From assembly GCA_965222065.1 (NCBI GenBank), contig OZ244933.1, forward strand, positions 310,001 to 374,000: DNA of 64,000 nt. The letters run 5' to 3'. A program made the translations under genes and the position numbers. This DNA is from GM7GCV1 sp965222065. GTDB lineage: Bacteria > Pseudomonadota > Gammaproteobacteria > Pseudomonadales > GM7GCV1. A model generated the notes under the pieces. The model did not search any database and was not told where the DNA came from. It was given only the letters and a program-made list of their open reading frames with translations. Shown here piece by piece: positions 25,776 through 34,747 of this stretch. Every line of letters begins with the position of its first letter. The stretch's first letter is position 1.

Positions 25776-26438
25776 CTACGCGGGCGGATCGGCCTTTTGT
25801 GACGTACTGCCATTAACCCGAAACCAGCCGGCAACACTGAAACGTGATCTTTCAGATTTAAGCACTTCGTGGGGAAATTCCTCACTGAGAAACGCAACGA
25901 TGGTACCGAAACCGGGAGTCACCTTGATCAACTCCTGATCGTCTTCATCATATATCACCAGCTCGCCGCCCTGGTTCGGTGCCCAGTCCCTGTTCAAATA
26001 CACCACCAGGGATAAAACACGGTTGCTTTGCCCATGAAAGGCATCTACGTGCTTTTGATAAAAGTCACCCGGCTGGTAGCAGGCAAAATGGCTTTCAAAT
26101 GAAAACAGCCCCAGTAGAAGCTGACGATTGAGGTATTGCTGCAGATCTGCTGTCCAGTTCAACCAGGTTTTGGCCAGAGGATCATCATTTTCGATCCAGG
26201 TGATTTTGTCACGACGCACAAAACGGTTCTGCACCTGGTCTTCGCCGCGACCAACGGCCGCACGATAAAACGCCTCTTCATCGATGTGCGCCAAATGTTC
26301 CAGCAGGGCACTGGAGATATGCTGAGGCAATGCCGATGGCAGCACGGAGTACCCCTGTGCCCTGATATCGCTGGCAATGCGGGCAAATACCGCATCGTCT
26401 TCGGGAGGAAGCTGTGAGAAGGCAAGAACAGATGTCAT
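25776..26438 (-). CDS. Fe(II)/2-oxoglutarate-dependent oxygenase, prolyl-hydroxylase-like
   Basis: The 220-residue protein has a double-stranded beta-helix domain in the second half with the iron ligands His130 and Asp132 (FYQKHVDAF) and His190 (EEFPHEVL), and the 2-oxoglutarate-binding Arg199 (RSRFSVAGWFRV). The pattern CYQPGDFYQKHVD and the GWFR ending match the SM-20/P4H-like family. Such enzymes hydroxylate proteins or small molecules using iron, oxygen and 2-oxoglutarate. The substrate is unknown. No close partner gene is evident, and the gene probably forms its own unit after the sucD terminator. Confidence 0.9.
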   Translation of the reverse strand: MTSVLAFSQLPPEDDAVFARIASDIRAQGYSVLPSALPQHISSALLEHLAHIDEEAFYRAAVGRGEDQVQNRFVRRDKITWIENDDPLAKTWLNWTADLQQYLNRQLLLGLFSFESHFACYQPGDFYQKHVDAFHGQSNRVLSLVVYLNRDWAPNQGGELVIYDEDDQELIKVTPGFGTIVAFLSEEFPHEVLKSERSRFSVAGWFRVNGSTSQKADPPA

Positions 26439-26563
26439 TAAACAAGCTCAAACAGATGTGGCAAGTTCGGTGCGGTTTGTTACGCATCTGGGTATAGAAG
26501 GCCGCGCTATTTTCACGACTTTTTGGCGAATGACAACTCTTTTCTGGCGAATCTCCCGGAAAC

Positions 26564-26591
26564 AAAAAAGGCAGCCGAAGCTGCCTTTTTT
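26564..26591 (-). terminator. Rho-independent terminator after sucD
   Basis: On the minus strand GGCAGC/GCTGCC with a 4-base loop is followed by six U; the flanking A and T runs extend the stem. It ends the sdhA-sdhB-lpdA-sucC-sucD transcript. Confidence 0.9.
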
Positions 26592-26659
26592 ATCTCTTAT
26601 GAAAACGTTATGAGCGCCGGCTAGACAACGAAGCATAGCCAAGCGCAATAGTTTTCAGC

Positions 26660-27532
26660 TTACCAACCGGTGATTTCTTTCATCGCACTGCCAATCTCGG
26701 CCAGGCTGCGTACGGTTTTAACACCGGCCGCTTCCAGGGCTGCGAATTTTTCATCCGCGGTACCCTTGCCACCGGAAATAATGGCGCCAGCGTGGCCCAT
26801 ACGCTTGCCTGGAGGCGCAGTAACGCCAGCAATGTAGGAAACCACGGGCTTGGTGACATTGGCCTTGATGTATTCAGCGGCTTCTTCTTCCGCGGTACCA
26901 CCAATTTCACCGATCATCACAATCGCTTCGGTCGCCGGATCGTTCTGGAACAGTTCCAGAATATCGATGAAGTTGGAGCCCGGGATAGGATCACCACCGA
27001 TACCAACACAGGTGGACTGACCAAAGCCAGCGTCCGTGGTTTGCTTGACCGCTTCATAAGTCAGGGTGCCAGAACGGGAGACAATGCCTACCTTGCCTGG
27101 TTTGTGAATGTGGCCCGGCATAATGCCAATCTTGCATTCGCCCGGAGTAATCACGCCCGGACAGTTTGGACCGATAAGACGAACGCCCAGTTGATCGACC
27201 TTCACCTTTACTTCCAGCATATCCATGGTAGGGATGCCTTCAGTAATACATACGATCAGTTCGATGCCGGCATTGGCAGCTTCCAGGATGGAGTCCTTAC
27301 AAAATGGTGCAGGAACATAGATAACCGAAGCCGTGGCGCCTGTGGCTTCTACCGCATCTTTTACGGTATTGAATACAGGCAGGCCAAGGTGCTCCTGACC
27401 GCCTTTACCGGGGGTAACACCACCAACCATTTGAGTGCCATAGGCAATGGCCTGTTCAGAGTGAAACGTCCCCTGGGAACCGGTAAAACCCTGGCAGATG
27501 ACTTTAGTGTCTTTATTAATTAATACGCTCAT
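26660..27532 (-). CDS. sucD: Succinyl-CoA synthetase, alpha subunit
   Basis: SucD binds CoA and is phosphorylated on a histidine during interconversion of succinyl-CoA and succinate with ATP or GTP formation. The 290 residues include the CoA-binding segment GFTGSQGTFHSEQAIAYG, NCPGVITPGECKIGIMPG and the phospho-histidine motif GHAGAIISGGKGTADEK (active His). The length equals the E. coli protein. sucC ends 5 bp upstream, so the two subunits are coupled. Confidence 0.98.
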   Translation of the reverse strand: MSVLINKDTKVICQGFTGSQGTFHSEQAIAYGTQMVGGVTPGKGGQEHLGLPVFNTVKDAVEATGATASVIYVPAPFCKDSILEAANAGIELIVCITEGIPTMDMLEVKVKVDQLGVRLIGPNCPGVITPGECKIGIMPGHIHKPGKVGIVSRSGTLTYEAVKQTTDAGFGQSTCVGIGGDPIPGSNFIDILELFQNDPATEAIVMIGEIGGTAEEEAAEYIKANVTKPVVSYIAGVTAPPGKRMGHAGAIISGGKGTADEKFAALEAAGVKTVRSLAEIGSAMKEITGW

Positions 27533-27537
27533 TCGTC

Positions 27538-28698
27538 TTACTCCGCCGCTTTAACTACAAGTTGAGCCGCTTCAGTCAGGGAAGTGGCTGCCTGGATATT
27601 CAGGCTGCTTTCTGCGAGAACTTTTTTGCCCTCTTCCGCGTTGGTGCCTTCCAGTCGCACAACCACAGGAACGGTCACGCCCACTTCTTCCACGGCACCG
27701 ATAATGCCTTCCGCAATCATGTCGCAACGAACAATACCGCCGAAAATGTTGACCAGTACGGCTTTGACATTGTCATCAGAAAGAATGATCTTGAATGCTT
27801 CGGCAACGCGCTCTTTTGTCGCACCACCACCCACGTCCAGGAAGTTGGCTGGCTTGCCACCGTGCAGATTGACAATATCCATGGTACCCATGGCGAGGCC
27901 TGCACCGTTCACCATACAGCCAATGTTACCATCCAGTGCGACGTAGTTGAGGTCCCATTGGGCCGCGTGCGCTTCACGCTCGTCTTCCTGGGAAGGATCG
28001 GCCATTTCATGAAGATCCGGATGACGGTAGATCGCGTTACTGTCGATCACCAGCTTGGCATCAAGGCAATGAAGATCGCCGTCTTCCTTGATCACCAACG
28101 GGTTCACTTCACAAAGTGCCACATCTTTCTCAAGGAAAATCTTGACCAGTCCCATGAAAATTTTGGTGAACTGTTTAATTTGAACACCTTCCAGACCGAG
28201 CTTGAAGGCAATCTCACGTGCCTGGTAAGGCTGGGGACCAACCAGTGGATCGATCTCCGCTTTCAGGATTTTTTCCGGGGTCTCGTGAGCGACTTTCTCG
28301 ATTTCCACCCCGCCTTCGGTTGAGGCCATGATCACAATGCGCTGGGTACCGCGATCAACCACGCCACCGAGATAAAGTTCGTTGGCGATGTCCGTACAGG
28401 ACTCCACCAAAATACGGCTGACAGGCTGGCCCTTGGCGTCTGTTTGATAGGTAACCAGTCGATTGCCAAGCCATTTGCGAGCAAATTCTTCAATTTCCGC
28501 CTTGCTGGAAACCAGTTTCACACCGCCAGCCTTGCCGCGACCACCTGCGTGAACCTGTGCTTTAACAACATATTTGTCATCGGAAATTTCATCAGCAGCA
28601 GCAACAGCTTCCTGGGCTGTAGAAGCAGCAATGCCCTGCGAGACCGGAAGGCCATAGGCAGCAAAAATTTGCTTGGCCTGATATTCATGTAAGTTCAT
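27538..28698 (-). CDS. sucC: Succinyl-CoA synthetase, beta subunit
   Basis: SucC carries the ATP-grasp nucleotide site. The 386-residue sequence begins MNLHEYQAKQIFAAYGLPVS and contains VKAQVHAGGRGKAGGVKL (nucleotide binding), LCEVNPLVI, NGAGLAMGTMDIV and NIFGGIVRCDMIAEGI, all typical. It lies 102 bp after lpdA and directly before sucD. The lpdA-sucC-sucD order is that of Pseudomonas-type TCA operons. Confidence 0.98.
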   Translation of the reverse strand: MNLHEYQAKQIFAAYGLPVSQGIAASTAQEAVAAADEISDDKYVVKAQVHAGGRGKAGGVKLVSSKAEIEEFARKWLGNRLVTYQTDAKGQPVSRILVESCTDIANELYLGGVVDRGTQRIVIMASTEGGVEIEKVAHETPEKILKAEIDPLVGPQPYQAREIAFKLGLEGVQIKQFTKIFMGLVKIFLEKDVALCEVNPLVIKEDGDLHCLDAKLVIDSNAIYRHPDLHEMADPSQEDEREAHAAQWDLNYVALDGNIGCMVNGAGLAMGTMDIVNLHGGKPANFLDVGGGATKERVAEAFKIILSDDNVKAVLVNIFGGIVRCDMIAEGIIGAVEEVGVTVPVVVRLEGTNAEEGKKVLAESSLNIQAATSLTEAAQLVVKAAE

Positions 28699-28800
28699 AG
28701 GTTATGCCTATTCTCTCAATTGGTTATGTACGAGCCGGAAAGCTCTGGTTAATTATTCGCCTGCTATGAAGTCGCAAGCCTGAATCGATCAAATGAATCC

Positions 28801-30255
28801 TTACTTGCGCTTTTTCCTGTTAGGCATATGGATAGCATGTCCATGGACAGCGAGCGCTGCTTCATGAACGGCTTCCGAGAACGTTGGGTGACCAAAGACC
28901 ATCAGGCCCAGGTCTTCCGCGCTGGAACCAAATTCCATTGCGATGGCGCCTTGCTGCACCAGTTCGGCAGCCGCCGGGCCGACACAGTGAACACCGAGGA
29001 CAGCGTCTGTTTTGGCATCGGCAATGACCTTCACCATGCCTTCTCCTTCACCAGACGCCAGGGCACGTCCAATCGCCTGAAACGGGAAGGTGCCTACTTC
29101 GTATTCAACGCCCGCTTCCTTGAGCTGCTGTTCGGATTTGCCAACCGCAGCGATCTCGGGATGGGTATAAATCACGCTGGGAATCACGTCGTAGTTTATC
29201 TGGGCTTTCTGGCCGGCAATACGCTCCGCGACCATCACGCCCTCTTCCGAGCCTTTGTGTGCCAGCATAGGACCGCGCACCAGGTCACCGACTGCCCATA
29301 CGCCCGGGACATTGGTTTGGCACTGATCGTTAACTTCAACACCGCCACGTTCGTTGACTTCGACGCCTGCGTCCTCGGCCAGAATGCCTTCGCTGTAGGC
29401 TCGACGACCGACACAAACAATGACCTTGTCGAAGGTTTCTGTCTGTTTTTCACCCTTGGCGTCTTCGTAAGTCAGGTCGACTTTCTTGGTCTTGCCACTG
29501 GTTTTTACTTCCGAACCAGTCACTTTGCAGCCCAGACGGATGTCCAGCCCCTGCTTGCTTAGTATTTTGTAGGATTCCTTGGAAATATCCTGATCCATGG
29601 TTGGCAGGAAGTTTTCCATGGCTTCAATAACCACGACATCTGATCCCAGACGTCCCCATACACTGCCCAGCTCCAGGCCGATAACGCCGGCACCAATCAC
29701 ACCCAGCCGACCAGGCACTTCATCAAACTCAAGCGCCCCGGTGGAATCGACGATGGTGTCGCCATTGTTGCGTGCAGGAGGAATATCAATGGGCACAGAG
29801 CCTGTGGCAAGAATAACGTTGTCGGCGTCATAAACCGTGGTTTTGCCGTCAAAATCGGTCACTTCTACCTGTTTATCCTTGAGCAGTTTGCCTGTTCCAT
29901 AGATCGGCGCAACACCGTTGGCCTTGAAAAGACCTGAGATTCCACCGGTAAGCTGTTGAACTACCTTGTTTTTTCTCTGCATCATCTTGGCAACATCGAC
30001 CTTGACCTTGCCTGTCGAAATGCCGTGATCTTCAAAGTCATGGGCGGCCATCTCAAATTTGTGTGAACTGTCCAGCAGTGCTTTTGAGGGAATACAGCCT
30101 ACGTTCAGGCAGGTACCGCCATTGACGCCCTTGCCCTGATCGTTTTTCCATTTCTCGATACAGGCGGTCTTCAACCCCAGCTGTGCTGCCCGTATTGCAG
30201 CCACATATCCCGCAGGGCCGGAACCAATAACGATTACGTCGTATTTGTCTGCCAT
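28801..30255 (-). CDS. lpdA: Dihydrolipoyl dehydrogenase (E3)
   Basis: E3 reoxidises dihydrolipoamide of 2-oxo acid dehydrogenase complexes and passes electrons to NAD+ through FAD. The 484 residues show the FAD motif VIGSGPAGYVAAIRA, the redox disulfide GGTCLNVGCIPSK, the NAD motif GVIGAGVIGLELGSVWGRLG and the C-terminal catalytic pair in HPTFSEAVHEA (His and Glu). sucA and sucB, the usual upstream neighbours that encode E1 and E2, are not here: sdhB ends only 36 bp upstream. Confidence 0.97.
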   Translation of the reverse strand: MADKYDVIVIGSGPAGYVAAIRAAQLGLKTACIEKWKNDQGKGVNGGTCLNVGCIPSKALLDSSHKFEMAAHDFEDHGISTGKVKVDVAKMMQRKNKVVQQLTGGISGLFKANGVAPIYGTGKLLKDKQVEVTDFDGKTTVYDADNVILATGSVPIDIPPARNNGDTIVDSTGALEFDEVPGRLGVIGAGVIGLELGSVWGRLGSDVVVIEAMENFLPTMDQDISKESYKILSKQGLDIRLGCKVTGSEVKTSGKTKKVDLTYEDAKGEKQTETFDKVIVCVGRRAYSEGILAEDAGVEVNERGGVEVNDQCQTNVPGVWAVGDLVRGPMLAHKGSEEGVMVAERIAGQKAQINYDVIPSVIYTHPEIAAVGKSEQQLKEAGVEYEVGTFPFQAIGRALASGEGEGMVKVIADAKTDAVLGVHCVGPAAAELVQQGAIAMEFGSSAEDLGLMVFGHPTFSEAVHEAALAVHGHAIHMPNRKKRK

Positions 30256-30291
30256 AGTTAGATAAATTCCCGAAATATATAGGTGAGTTTG

Positions 30292-30990
30292 TTAGCGAGT
30301 CAGCAGCATGGTGCGAATATGCCCAATCGCCTTGGTAGGGTTTAACCCCTTGGGACATACAGCAACACAGTTCTGGATACCGTGGCAACGGAATACGGAA
30401 AACGGATCCTGCAGGGCATCAAGCCGCTCCTCGGTTGCTGTATCACGACTATCGGCAATAAACCGGTATGCCTGAAGCAAGGCCGCCGGCCCCAGGAACT
30501 TGTCCGGGTTCCACCAGTACGAGGGACAGCTGGTCGAACAGCAGGCACAGAGTATACATTCATAGAGGCCGTCGAGCTTTGATCGCTCTTCCGGCGACTG
30601 CAGGCGCTCTTTCTCGGGAGCGACTGTGTCATTGATCAAATAGGGTTTGATCTTCTTGTACTGGTTATAGAACTGGGTCATATCGACCACCAGGTCTCGT
30701 ACGACCGGAAGACCCGGAAGCGGACGAAGCACCAGACGATCTTTCTTGACCACTTCACTCAGGGGGGTGACGCAGGCAAGACCGTTTTTGCCGCCCATGT
30801 TCATGCCGTCAGAACCACAGACGCCCTCACGACAGGAACGACGATAGGAGAGTGTCGGATCTTCCGCTTTCAACAGCTCCAGCACATCCAGAACCATCAG
30901 GTCTTTTCCGCCGGTATCCAGCTGGTAATCCTGCATGCGGGGCTCGGAATCAACATCCGGGTTATAGCGATAAATACTTACTGTTAACAC
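30292..30990 (-). CDS. sdhB: Succinate dehydrogenase iron-sulfur subunit
   Basis: SdhB conducts electrons from FAD to the membrane quinone site. The 232-residue protein has the [2Fe-2S] ligands in SCREGVCGSDGMNMGG and NGLAC and the [4Fe-4S]/[3Fe-4S] ligands in CILCACCSTSCPSYWW, FRCHGIQNC and VCPKGLNPT. It is close to E. coli SdhB throughout. The start is GTG with a strong GGAGG. It follows sdhA by 15 bp. Confidence 0.98.
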   Translation of the reverse strand: MLTVSIYRYNPDVDSEPRMQDYQLDTGGKDLMVLDVLELLKAEDPTLSYRRSCREGVCGSDGMNMGGKNGLACVTPLSEVVKKDRLVLRPLPGLPVVRDLVVDMTQFYNQYKKIKPYLINDTVAPEKERLQSPEERSKLDGLYECILCACCSTSCPSYWWNPDKFLGPAALLQAYRFIADSRDTATEERLDALQDPFSVFRCHGIQNCVAVCPKGLNPTKAIGHIRTMLLTR

Positions 30991-31005
30991 GTTAATGCCC
31001 TCCGC

Positions 31006-32769
31006 TTAGTATGTGCGAGCTTTCGGCTGAAAAGTATCAACGGTCTTGGGTGACAGGTTGACCTGCCGACGACCAACCTTCTTGCCTTCTTTCCAGTACA
31101 TGGAATGCGTCAGCCAATTTTCGTCATCACGATCCGGGTAATCTTCTCGTGAGTGCGCGCCGCGTGATTCTGTGCGAACGGCGGCAACCTGGGCAGTAGC
31201 CTCGGCCGTTTCGAACAGGTTTTGCAATTCAAGTGCTTCTATACGGGCTGTATTAAATACCTTGCTGGTATCAGTAAGTCCGACATTCTCTGCCCGCTCA
31301 CGTAGTGCTTCCAGTTCTTTTTTGCCACGCTCCATGTCTTCACCGGTACGGAAAATACCAAAACATTCTTGCATGATTCGCTGCAGCTCGGCACGAACCT
31401 CGGGGGCTTTTTCTCCACCGGGGTTGTTTTCGATTTTGTTGAGACGCGCCATGGCGGTTTCTATGTCACTTTCCACCGCATCGTCCATCTGGATGCCTTC
31501 GCCAAGCGCTTTTTCCAGGTAAAGACCAACGGCACGACCAAAGACGACGAGGTCAAGCAGGGAATTACCGCCCAGGCGATTGGCACCGTGCACTGAAACA
31601 CAGGCAATCTCGCCCGCTGCATAGAGCCCTTCCACGACTACATCATTGCCGTTCTCGTCCTGGGTCAGTGCCTGGCCGTGAATATTGGTTGGGATACCAC
31701 CCATCATGTAGTGACAGGTTGGTACTACAGGAATCGGTTCCTTGGTCGGATCGACATGAGCAAACGTCTTGGCCAGTTCCTGAATGCCCGGCAGACGGGA
31801 ATTCAGGACTTCTGCACCCAGGTGATCCAGCTTAAGCATCACATGATCCGCGTCGGGTCCACATCCCCTGCCCTCACGAATTTCGGTAAACATTGAGCGT
31901 GCCACAACATCGCGGGAAGCGAGATCTTTGGCATTGGGCGCATAGCGCTCCATAAAACGCTCTCCATCCTTGTTAATCAGGTAACCGCCTTCACCTCGAC
32001 AGCCTTCGGTAACCAGCACCCCGGCGCCATAAATGCCGGTTGGATGGAATTGCCACATTTCCATGTCTTGCACAGGAACACCTGCACGCAAGGCCATGCC
32101 AACCCCATCACCCGTATTGATATGCGCGTTGGTGGTTGATTGATAAATACGTCCTGCACCGCCAGTAGCAAGCACGGTCGCTTTGGATTTAACAAAAACC
32201 TGCTCACCGGATTCAATATCGATGGCGATCACGCCGACCACCTGGTTTTTGCCATTGCGCACCAGGTCTACCGCGTACCATTCATTAAAGAAGACGGTTT
32301 CGTTCTTTACGTTGCTTTGATAGAGGGTATGCAAGAGTGCATGCCCGGTACGATCTTCTGCTGCACAGGTGCGGGCAGCCTGACCGCCCTCACCGAAATT
32401 CTTGGATTGCCCGCCAAAGGGTCGCTGGTAAATCCGGCCATTCTCAAATCGGGAGAACGGCAGGCCCATATGATCAAGTTCGAGGATCGCTTCCGGACCT
32501 TCCTTACACATGTACTCAATGGCATCCTGATCACCAATGTAGTCAGAACCTTTTACGGTATCGTACATATGCCAACGCCAGTCGTCGTTGGGGTCAGCGG
32601 AGGCAATTGCGCAGGTAATTCCTCCCTGGGCGGAAACTGTGTGAGATCGGGTGGGGAAGACTTTGGTGATTACTGCGGTTTTATAGCCCGACTGCGACAA
32701 CTGCAGTGCAGCGCGCATACCAGCACCGCCGCCGCCGACAATAACACCATCGAAAGTCATTGTTTTCAT
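31006..32769 (-). CDS. sdhA: Succinate dehydrogenase flavoprotein subunit
   Basis: SdhA oxidises succinate to fumarate with covalent FAD. From the ATG at 32769 it is 587 residues, almost exactly the E. coli length, and starts MKTMTFDGVIVGGGGAGMRA; GGAG lies about 12 bases upstream. The frame stays open for 24 codons upstream but these show no family similarity. Visible motifs are the FAD-linked His in SHTVSAQGGI, the active-site region HPTGIYGAGVLVTEGCRGEGG and HGANRLGGNSLLDLVVFGRA. The membrane-anchor genes sdhC and sdhD, normally just upstream, are missing from this locus. Confidence 0.97.
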   Translation of the reverse strand: MKTMTFDGVIVGGGGAGMRAALQLSQSGYKTAVITKVFPTRSHTVSAQGGITCAIASADPNDDWRWHMYDTVKGSDYIGDQDAIEYMCKEGPEAILELDHMGLPFSRFENGRIYQRPFGGQSKNFGEGGQAARTCAAEDRTGHALLHTLYQSNVKNETVFFNEWYAVDLVRNGKNQVVGVIAIDIESGEQVFVKSKATVLATGGAGRIYQSTTNAHINTGDGVGMALRAGVPVQDMEMWQFHPTGIYGAGVLVTEGCRGEGGYLINKDGERFMERYAPNAKDLASRDVVARSMFTEIREGRGCGPDADHVMLKLDHLGAEVLNSRLPGIQELAKTFAHVDPTKEPIPVVPTCHYMMGGIPTNIHGQALTQDENGNDVVVEGLYAAGEIACVSVHGANRLGGNSLLDLVVFGRAVGLYLEKALGEGIQMDDAVESDIETAMARLNKIENNPGGEKAPEVRAELQRIMQECFGIFRTGEDMERGKKELEALRERAENVGLTDTSKVFNTARIEALELQNLFETAEATAQVAAVRTESRGAHSREDYPDRDDENWLTHSMYWKEGKKVGRRQVNLSPKTVDTFQPKARTY

Positions 32770-33383
32770 ATTATTGGATTCTCCAGATTGACTGGACCCT
32801 GAACAGAATAACTGAACGCAAGACTTCCAGACACCAGGCATGCCATGTCGAACCCTCTATTCCGGGCCTTTGGCAGTGCTGTTTGGCAGTCAATTTTGGA
32901 AACACGTCAGTTTTGTTCACCAGCGGATTGGATTGCAATGATCAGCTTTGCTGACCGGGGACGTCTTCGTTGACGCACTTGTTTTTCAGGCTGTTTTTAA
33001 CCGTTTTTGGTATAAAAACAGCGGCCGGAAGTTTACAGACCAGAAGCCCTGAACTCAAGAAAAAACCTATTAAGATTAATACTTTACGGCGCTTTAGGTT
33101 GAGTATTCAACGGCATGGCTGTTTCAATGCCAAAAGCAGCCACTCATATAACGTTATTGTATTGTGCAATGCATAACATTTCTGCCATGAATATCGTGGC
33201 TTCGCCTTAGCAGGTATAATCAAAAATTCCCGGAAGCTAATTTCGTATACAATTCTGGCGCTAAATCAGAATCAAGACGATGCGAGCAAAAGGTTTCTTC
33301 TGGATTCAAATGCACGAGATAGATTGCACCAAGAGGTTCAGACCTCGTCTATCAAATAAATAATGACAACTGAGGATGTATTT
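32770..33383. other. 614-bp divergent spacer between sdhA and gltA
   Basis: This is the longest gene-free stretch of the window and occupies the place where sdhC and sdhD usually are; it is too short for both. I see no recognisable SdhC/SdhD remnant. It holds a TATAAT at 33215-33220 (possible gltA -10, no good -35), a perfect 10-bp inverted repeat GCTGTTTTTA/TAAAAACAGC (32990-32999 and 33013-33022), a 10-bp palindrome ATAACGTTAT (33148-33157), and a minus-strand open stretch 33106-32942 with a basic then hydrophobic segment but no ATG or GTG start. Confidence 0.7.
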
Positions 33384-34670
33384 ATGTCCGACCGTAAGGC
33401 ACGGCTTTCGATCGACGGCTCAGATGAAGTAATTGAACTCGATGTACTCTCGGGCACCATAGGCCCGGATGTAATTAACGTCGCTCCCCTCTCTGCCAAA
33501 GGCTATTTCACCCTGGATCCGGGGTTTACTTCCACGGCTTCCTGTGAATCCAAAATCACGTATATCGATGGAGGCAAGGGCATTCTTCTGCACCGGGGCT
33601 ACCCTATCGAGCAACTGGCAGAAAAGTCAGATTATCTTGAAGTCTCCTACCTGCTGCTAAACGGTGAACTGCCGAACGCCAAACAAAAGGCTGATTTCGA
33701 TGCGACGGTATACCGCCACACGATGGTCAATGAGTGGGTACGTGAGTTTTACAACGGTTTTCGATATGACGCCCACCCCATGGCAATGCTTTGTGGTGTA
33801 GTCGGTGCACTTTCTTCTTTTTATCACGACTCTTTGGATATTCACGATCCCGAGCATCGCCAAATTACGACCATGCGTCTGATTTCCAAGATGCCGACAC
33901 TGGCGGCCATGGCTTACAAGCACAGCATTGGACAGCCGGTCATGTATCCCCGCAACGATCTGGATTATCCATCCAATTTCCTTTACATGATGTGGGGAAA
34001 TCCCTGTGAGGAATACGAAGTGAACCCGGTGATTGCCCGTGCCATGGACAAGATTTTCATCCTTCACGCCGATCATGAGCAAAACGCGTCAACATCGACT
34101 GTACGTCTTGCCGGTTCTACCGGGGCGAACCCGTTTGCCTGTATCGCTGCGGGTGTTGGGGCACTTTGGGGACCATCCCATGGTGGCGCCAATGAAGCCG
34201 TAATTCACATGCTGGAAGAGATCGGGGATATCTCCAATGTGGACTCTGCGGTCAAGCGCGCCAAGGACCCCAACGATCCTTTCCGTCTGATGGGCTTTGG
34301 CCATCGCGTTTACAAAAACTTTGACCCTCGCGCCAAGGTAATGAAAGAGACTTGCGATGAAGTACTGAACGCACTTGGTGTCAACGATCCGATGCTGGAT
34401 ATCGCCAAGAAGCTGGAAGATATCGCGCTCAAGGATGATTATTTCATTGAGAAAAAGCTTTATCCCAATGTCGATTTCTATTCCGGAATCATCCTTCGCG
34501 CCATCGGTATTCCGCTCAATATGTTTACCGTGATCTTTGCCTTGGGCAGAACCGCCGGATGGCTGGCGCACTGGCATGAGATGATTAGTGACAAATCCCG
34601 AATCGGGCGTCCACGTCAGCTTTACACAGGTAGCGATGTCCGGGATTTTGTCTCACTCGACAAACGCTAA
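33384..34670 (+). CDS. gltA: Citrate synthase (type II, NADH-sensitive type)
   Basis: GltA condenses oxaloacetate with acetyl-CoA at the entry to the TCA cycle. From the ATG at 33384 (TGAGGA upstream) it is 428 residues, against 427 in E. coli; an ATG seven codons earlier is possible but lacks a good ribosome binding site. Catalytic motifs are visible: ILHADHEQNASTSTVRLAGS, GPSHGGANEA with the active His, and FGHRVYKNFDPRAKVMK; the catalytic Asp lies in the YPNVDFYSG segment. It is divergent from sdhA and convergent with eno. Confidence 0.98.
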   Translation: MSDRKARLSIDGSDEVIELDVLSGTIGPDVINVAPLSAKGYFTLDPGFTSTASCESKITYIDGGKGILLHRGYPIEQLAEKSDYLEVSYLLLNGELPNAKQKADFDATVYRHTMVNEWVREFYNGFRYDAHPMAMLCGVVGALSSFYHDSLDIHDPEHRQITTMRLISKMPTLAAMAYKHSIGQPVMYPRNDLDYPSNFLYMMWGNPCEEYEVNPVIARAMDKIFILHADHEQNASTSTVRLAGSTGANPFACIAAGVGALWGPSHGGANEAVIHMLEEIGDISNVDSAVKRAKDPNDPFRLMGFGHRVYKNFDPRAKVMKETCDEVLNALGVNDPMLDIAKKLEDIALKDDYFIEKKLYPNVDFYSGIILRAIGIPLNMFTVIFALGRTAGWLAHWHEMISDKSRIGRPRQLYTGSDVRDFVSLDKR

Positions 34671-34685
34671 TCGACAAAATCGTCA

Positions 34686-34725
34686 AGACATAAAAAAACC
34701 GGCTTTCGCCGGTTTTTTTATGTCT
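34686..34725. terminator. Bidirectional terminator between gltA and eno
   Basis: AGACATAAAAAAACCGGC and its exact complement form a perfect 18-bp stem with a TTTC loop. The GC core CCGGC/GCCGG flanked by seven A and seven T serves both convergent transcripts. Confidence 0.95.
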
Positions 34726-34747
34726 GGGTTACTACCAGCTCATTGGT

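Noticed and set aside
26792..28323. Two long plus-strand open frames (243 and 253 codons)
   Set aside because: Antisense to sucD and sucC, both of which are unambiguous.
32970..33176. 68-codon plus-strand open frame in the sdhA-gltA spacer
   Set aside because: Starts at TTG with no ribosome binding site, has a basic random-looking composition and no match I recognise.
32842..33362. Possible remnants of sdhC/sdhD
   Set aside because: I translated the minus strand of the sdhA-proximal part in all frames and found no heme-ligand or anchor-helix pattern of SdhC/SdhD.
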